From Neisseria sp. MVDL19-042950 (GTDB taxonomy: Bacteria > Pseudomonadota > Gammaproteobacteria > Burkholderiales > Neisseriaceae): a stretch of DNA of 64,000 nt. The stretch spans positions 124,001 to 188,000 of the forward strand of contig NZ_JAUKWH010000002.1 in assembly GCF_030504625.1 (NCBI RefSeq), read 5' to 3'. Every line of letters starts with the position of its first letter. Positions within the stretch are counted from its first letter, which is position 1. Both the position numbers and the translations under genes were made by a program. The notes below the pieces were generated by a model. That model saw nothing but the letters and a program-made list of their open reading frames with translations, did no database searches and was not told the DNA's origin. This document shows positions 62,740-64,000 of this stretch, piece after piece.

Positions 62740-63489
62740 TTATTTCTCGGCGTTCAACACCCGTTGGCGGCGGGTTTCGCTCAACACCATGCCCGCGGTT
62801 ACCGATACGTTCATGCTTTCCACCGTGCCGAACATGGGCACGGAAACGAGCATGTCGCAATGTTCGCGGGTGAGGCGGCGCATGCCTTCGCCTTCGTTGC
62901 CCATCACCCATGCGATGCTTTCGGGCAGTTTGGCGTGATAGAGATCGGCTTCGCCGCCCATGTCGGTGCCGACCACCCAGATACCGTATTCTTTCAATTC
63001 GCGCAGGGTGCGGGCAAGGTTGGTTACGGTGATGTAGGGCACGGTTTCGGCCGCGCCGCAGGCCACTTTGCTCACGGTGGCGTTCAGCCCCGCGCTTTTG
63101 TCTTTCGGCGCAATCACGGCGTGAACGCCCATCGCGTCGGCGGTACGCAGGCACGCGCCGAGGTTGTGCGGGTCGGTGATGCCGTCGAGCACCAGCAGCA
63201 GTGCCGGTTCGCGCAGGTTTTCCAACACGTCTTCGAGGTGGACGTGGTTTTTGGAGGCGTCGATAAAGCCGACCACACCTTGATGGCGCGCGCCTTTGCT
63301 GATGGTGTTTAAGCGTTCGGCGGCGGCAAAATGCACGCGCACGTTTTCGGCGGCGGCTTTTTCCAGCACTTCGCGGGTGCGGGTGTCGTGTTTGCCTTCT
63401 TGGACATACAGTTCGGTAATGCTTTTCGGGTTTTGCCACAATCGGGCGTTCACGGCGTGGAAGCCGTAGATAAGTCGTTGGTTTGCCAT
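62740..63489 (-). CDS. rlmB: 23S rRNA (guanosine-2251-2'-O)-methyltransferase
   Basis: RlmB methylates the ribose of G2251 in the P-loop of 23S rRNA. The 249-residue SpoU-family (trefoil knot) protein has an N-terminal substrate-binding domain ([18 protein letters not shown]) and the motifs [40 protein letters not shown] and [21 protein letters not shown] chose the start at 63489 by the conserved N-terminus; an in-frame ATG 33 bases upstream lies in a DUS. TrmH-like alternatives are less likely given the N-terminal domain. Confidence 0.94.
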   Translation of the reverse strand: MANQRLIYGFHAVNARLWQNPKSITELYVQEGKHDTRTREVLEKAAAENVRVHFAAAERLNTISKGARHQGVVGFIDASKNHVHLEDVLENLREPALLLVLDGITDPHNLGACLRTADAMGVHAVIAPKDKSAGLNATVSKVACGAAETVPYITVTNLARTLRELKEYGIWVVGTDMGGEADLYHAKLPESIAWVMGNEGEGMRRLTREHCDMLVSVPMFGTVESMNVSVTAGMVLSETRRQRVLNAEK

Positions 63490-63625
63490 GTTTTGCTTTG
63501 TAGTGAAGGTTTCAGACGGCATTATACAGGGTTTGGAGGGGAAAGACTGCTCTCAGGCCGTCTGAAAAAGCCAAGCGGAGCAGATTGATATACAATGTTT
63601 TCATTTTTCAGACGGCCTTTTCATC

Positions 63626-64000
63626 ATGCAGATTTACTTAGTCGGCGGAGCCGTGCGCGATGCTTTGTTAAACCTGCCCGTTACCGACCGCGATTGGGTG
63701 GTGGTGGGGGCGGACGCGGCCGATATGCTGGCGGCAGGCTTTCAGCCGGTAGGCAAAGATTTTCCGGTGTTTCTCCACCCCGAAAGCCACGAAGAATATG
63801 CGCTGGCGCGTACCGAACGCAAAACCGCCAAAGGTTATGCCGGCTTTGCGTTTTACGCCGCCAAAGACGTAACGCTGGAGCAGGATTTGCTCCGCCGCGA
63901 CTTAACCATCAACGCCATGGCGCAGGATTCGGACGGCCTCGTTATCGATCCTTTCGGCGGGCGGCGGGATTTGCAGCATAAAATCCTGCGCCACGTTTCC
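63626..64000 (+). CDS. cca: CCA-adding enzyme / tRNA nucleotidyltransferase, 3'-truncated by window edge
   Basis: The first 125 codons are in the window; the frame is open at base 64000. The class II nucleotidyltransferase signature is clear: [41 protein letters not shown] and [13 protein letters not shown] with FGGRRDL. The enzyme builds or repairs the CCA end of tRNAs. A DUS lies inside the leader (63607-63616) and TACAAT at 63591-63596 may be the -10 box, set between two DUS. Whether a C-terminal HD phosphohydrolase domain is present cannot be seen. Confidence 0.93.
   Translation, partial: MQIYLVGGAVRDALLNLPVTDRDWVVVGADAADMLAAGFQPVGKDFPVFLHPESHEEYALARTERKTAKGYAGFAFYAAKDVTLEQDLLRRDLTINAMAQDSDGLVIDPFGGRRDLQHKILRHVS

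Overview
The window comes from a Neisseria-type betaproteobacterium. The strongest sign is the very large number of 10-base DNA uptake sequences (DUS, GCCGTCTGAA and its complement). Most are preceded by AG (AGGCCGTCTGAA) and a minority by AT. Many are arranged as inverted pairs that act as gene-end hairpins, and many lie inside genes of genome maintenance. Protein sequences (GyrA, Icd, HscB, Lgt, TrmB, CysG, NrdD) fit the same assignment. The AG form, together with a chromosomal type VI secretion block and a HemRSTUV-type heme locus, suggests a commensal or animal-associated Neisseria rather than N. meningitidis or N. gonorrhoeae. The species cannot be fixed from this window.

Layout. 1-3128: the 3' part of anaerobic ribonucleotide reductase nrdD, converging on an O-acetylhomoserine sulfhydrylase gene. 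3500-15605: an A+T-rich, one-directional type VI secretion (T6SS) block: unknown membrane protein, PAAR tip, tssM, tssA, tssF, tssG, tssJ, tssE and an exported unknown protein. Sheath, tube, ATPase, VgrG, TssK and TssL are not here. It ends at a MITE-like insertion and a terminator. 15690-25400: uvrB and uvrA in convergent orientation around a variable region. That region holds a small membrane protein, a broken gene, a REP-associated (RAYT) transposase, nested REP/DUS repeats and an A+T-rich two-gene unit placed just behind uvrA. 25600-39213: tRNA-Ser genes, yaaA, cysJ, cysG, a metallopeptidase/DUF2062 pair, icd, rluE, a nucleoside hydrolase, hscB, nudB and an MscS channel. 39512-49714: gyrA followed by a heme uptake locus (receptor, SAM methyltransferase, hemS, hemT, hemU, hemV) interrupted by Correia-like and REP-like elements. 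49867-64000: ordinary housekeeping genes (trmB, lgt, putP, ribE, mutL, dedA, hda, a HAD phosphatase, cutA, an OPT transporter, the SPFH/NfeD pair, rlmB and the start of cca).

How the parts work together. The T6SS genes encode two thirds of the membrane complex (TssJM), most of the baseplate (TssEFG), the TssA organiser and a PAAR spike tip; they need partners encoded elsewhere. The heme locus would move heme from an outer-membrane TonB receptor through a periplasmic binding protein and an ABC importer to a cytoplasmic heme protein. Repair genes uvrA, uvrB and mutL all carry internal DUS and have DUS beside or inside their promoters.

The least understood parts are the two-gene A+T-rich unit at 20994-22507, the 397-residue membrane protein opening the T6SS block, the exported protein closing it, and several composite DUS/mobile-element structures. 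All calls come from reading the sequence; no database search was run.
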